NCBI GenBank assembly: GCA_964358085.1
Contig: CAYHNU010000034.1
Span: 1-5,784 of the forward strand
DNA: 5,784 nt
Reading direction: 5' to 3'
DNA from: GWC2-45-19 sp964358085
GTDB taxonomy: Bacteria; Patescibacteriota; Microgenomatia; CAZETR01; Amesbacteraceae
The number at the start of each line of letters is the position of its first letter. The stretch's first letter is position 1. Shown piece after piece: positions 5,762 to 5,784 of the stretch. The position numbers and the translations under genes were made by a program. Under the pieces are notes generated by a model that was not told the DNA's origin, did not search any database, and saw nothing but the letters and a program-made list of their open reading frames with translations.

Positions 5762-5784
5762 ATGGTTGAAAACTTGACTTGCCT
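5762..5784 (+). CDS. Probable start of the next gene (partial, cut by window end)
   Basis: An ATG at 5762 opens a frame (M-V-E-N-L-T-C) that runs off the window. The call rests only on the extended -10 six bases upstream and on the position just after the operon end. Seven codons are too few to identify a product. Confidence 0.35.

Noticed and set aside
1..5784. Recoded TGA (Gly) genetic code, as in some candidate-phyla bacteria
   Set aside because: TGA ends five of the genes exactly where the protein families should end and where the next start overlaps, so it acts as a normal stop.

Overview
The window is one compact operon-like block of seven same-strand (+) genes, with the first codons of a probable eighth gene at the right edge. 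It has no intergenic gap over 45 bases and no RNA genes, repeats, CRISPR arrays or insertion sequences that I can see. Five of the six gene junctions are 4-base stop/start overlaps (ATGA or GTGA), and the sixth is a 16-base overlap.

Organism: certainly bacterial. The compaction, the variant PolX with an atypical PHP metal-site loop, the lemA-htpX pair, and the extended -10 boxes placed only 6-7 bases before a start codon (leaderless style) together suggest a small-genome candidate-phyla bacterium (Patescibacteria/CPR, perhaps Microgenomates-like). This is inference from general impression and not a database match. TGA serves as a normal stop throughout, which argues against the Gracilibacteria/Absconditabacteria code.

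Layout. Bases 21-29 hold an extended -10 (TGCTACAAT) directly before gene 1. The left half carries small accessory enzymes: a short-chain dehydrogenase/reductase (37-732), a GNAT acetyltransferase (729-1217) and a histidine-phosphatase-fold protein whose RHG motif reads SHG (1214-1756). The centre pairs a BRO-N/DinD-like protein (1753-2565) with a family-X DNA polymerase carrying a PHP domain (2562-4295), a plausible DNA-repair pair. The right half is a membrane stress/proteostasis pair: LemA (4280-4813) and the HtpX-type M48 metalloprotease (4810-5739). A weak hairpin plus T6 overlaps the htpX stop. It is followed by a second extended -10 and an ATG at 5762 that probably opens the next gene.

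How they may work together: the overlaps predict translational coupling along one message. lemA-htpX probably also has its own entry point, because an extended -10-like sequence lies in the end of polX and lemA has a 12-base perfect Shine-Dalgarno match, the only strong ribosome site in the window. I see no wholly new system. The most notable items are the DinD-like/PolX coupling, the two altered active sites (phosphatase and PHP domain), and the leaderless promoter arrangement at both ends.
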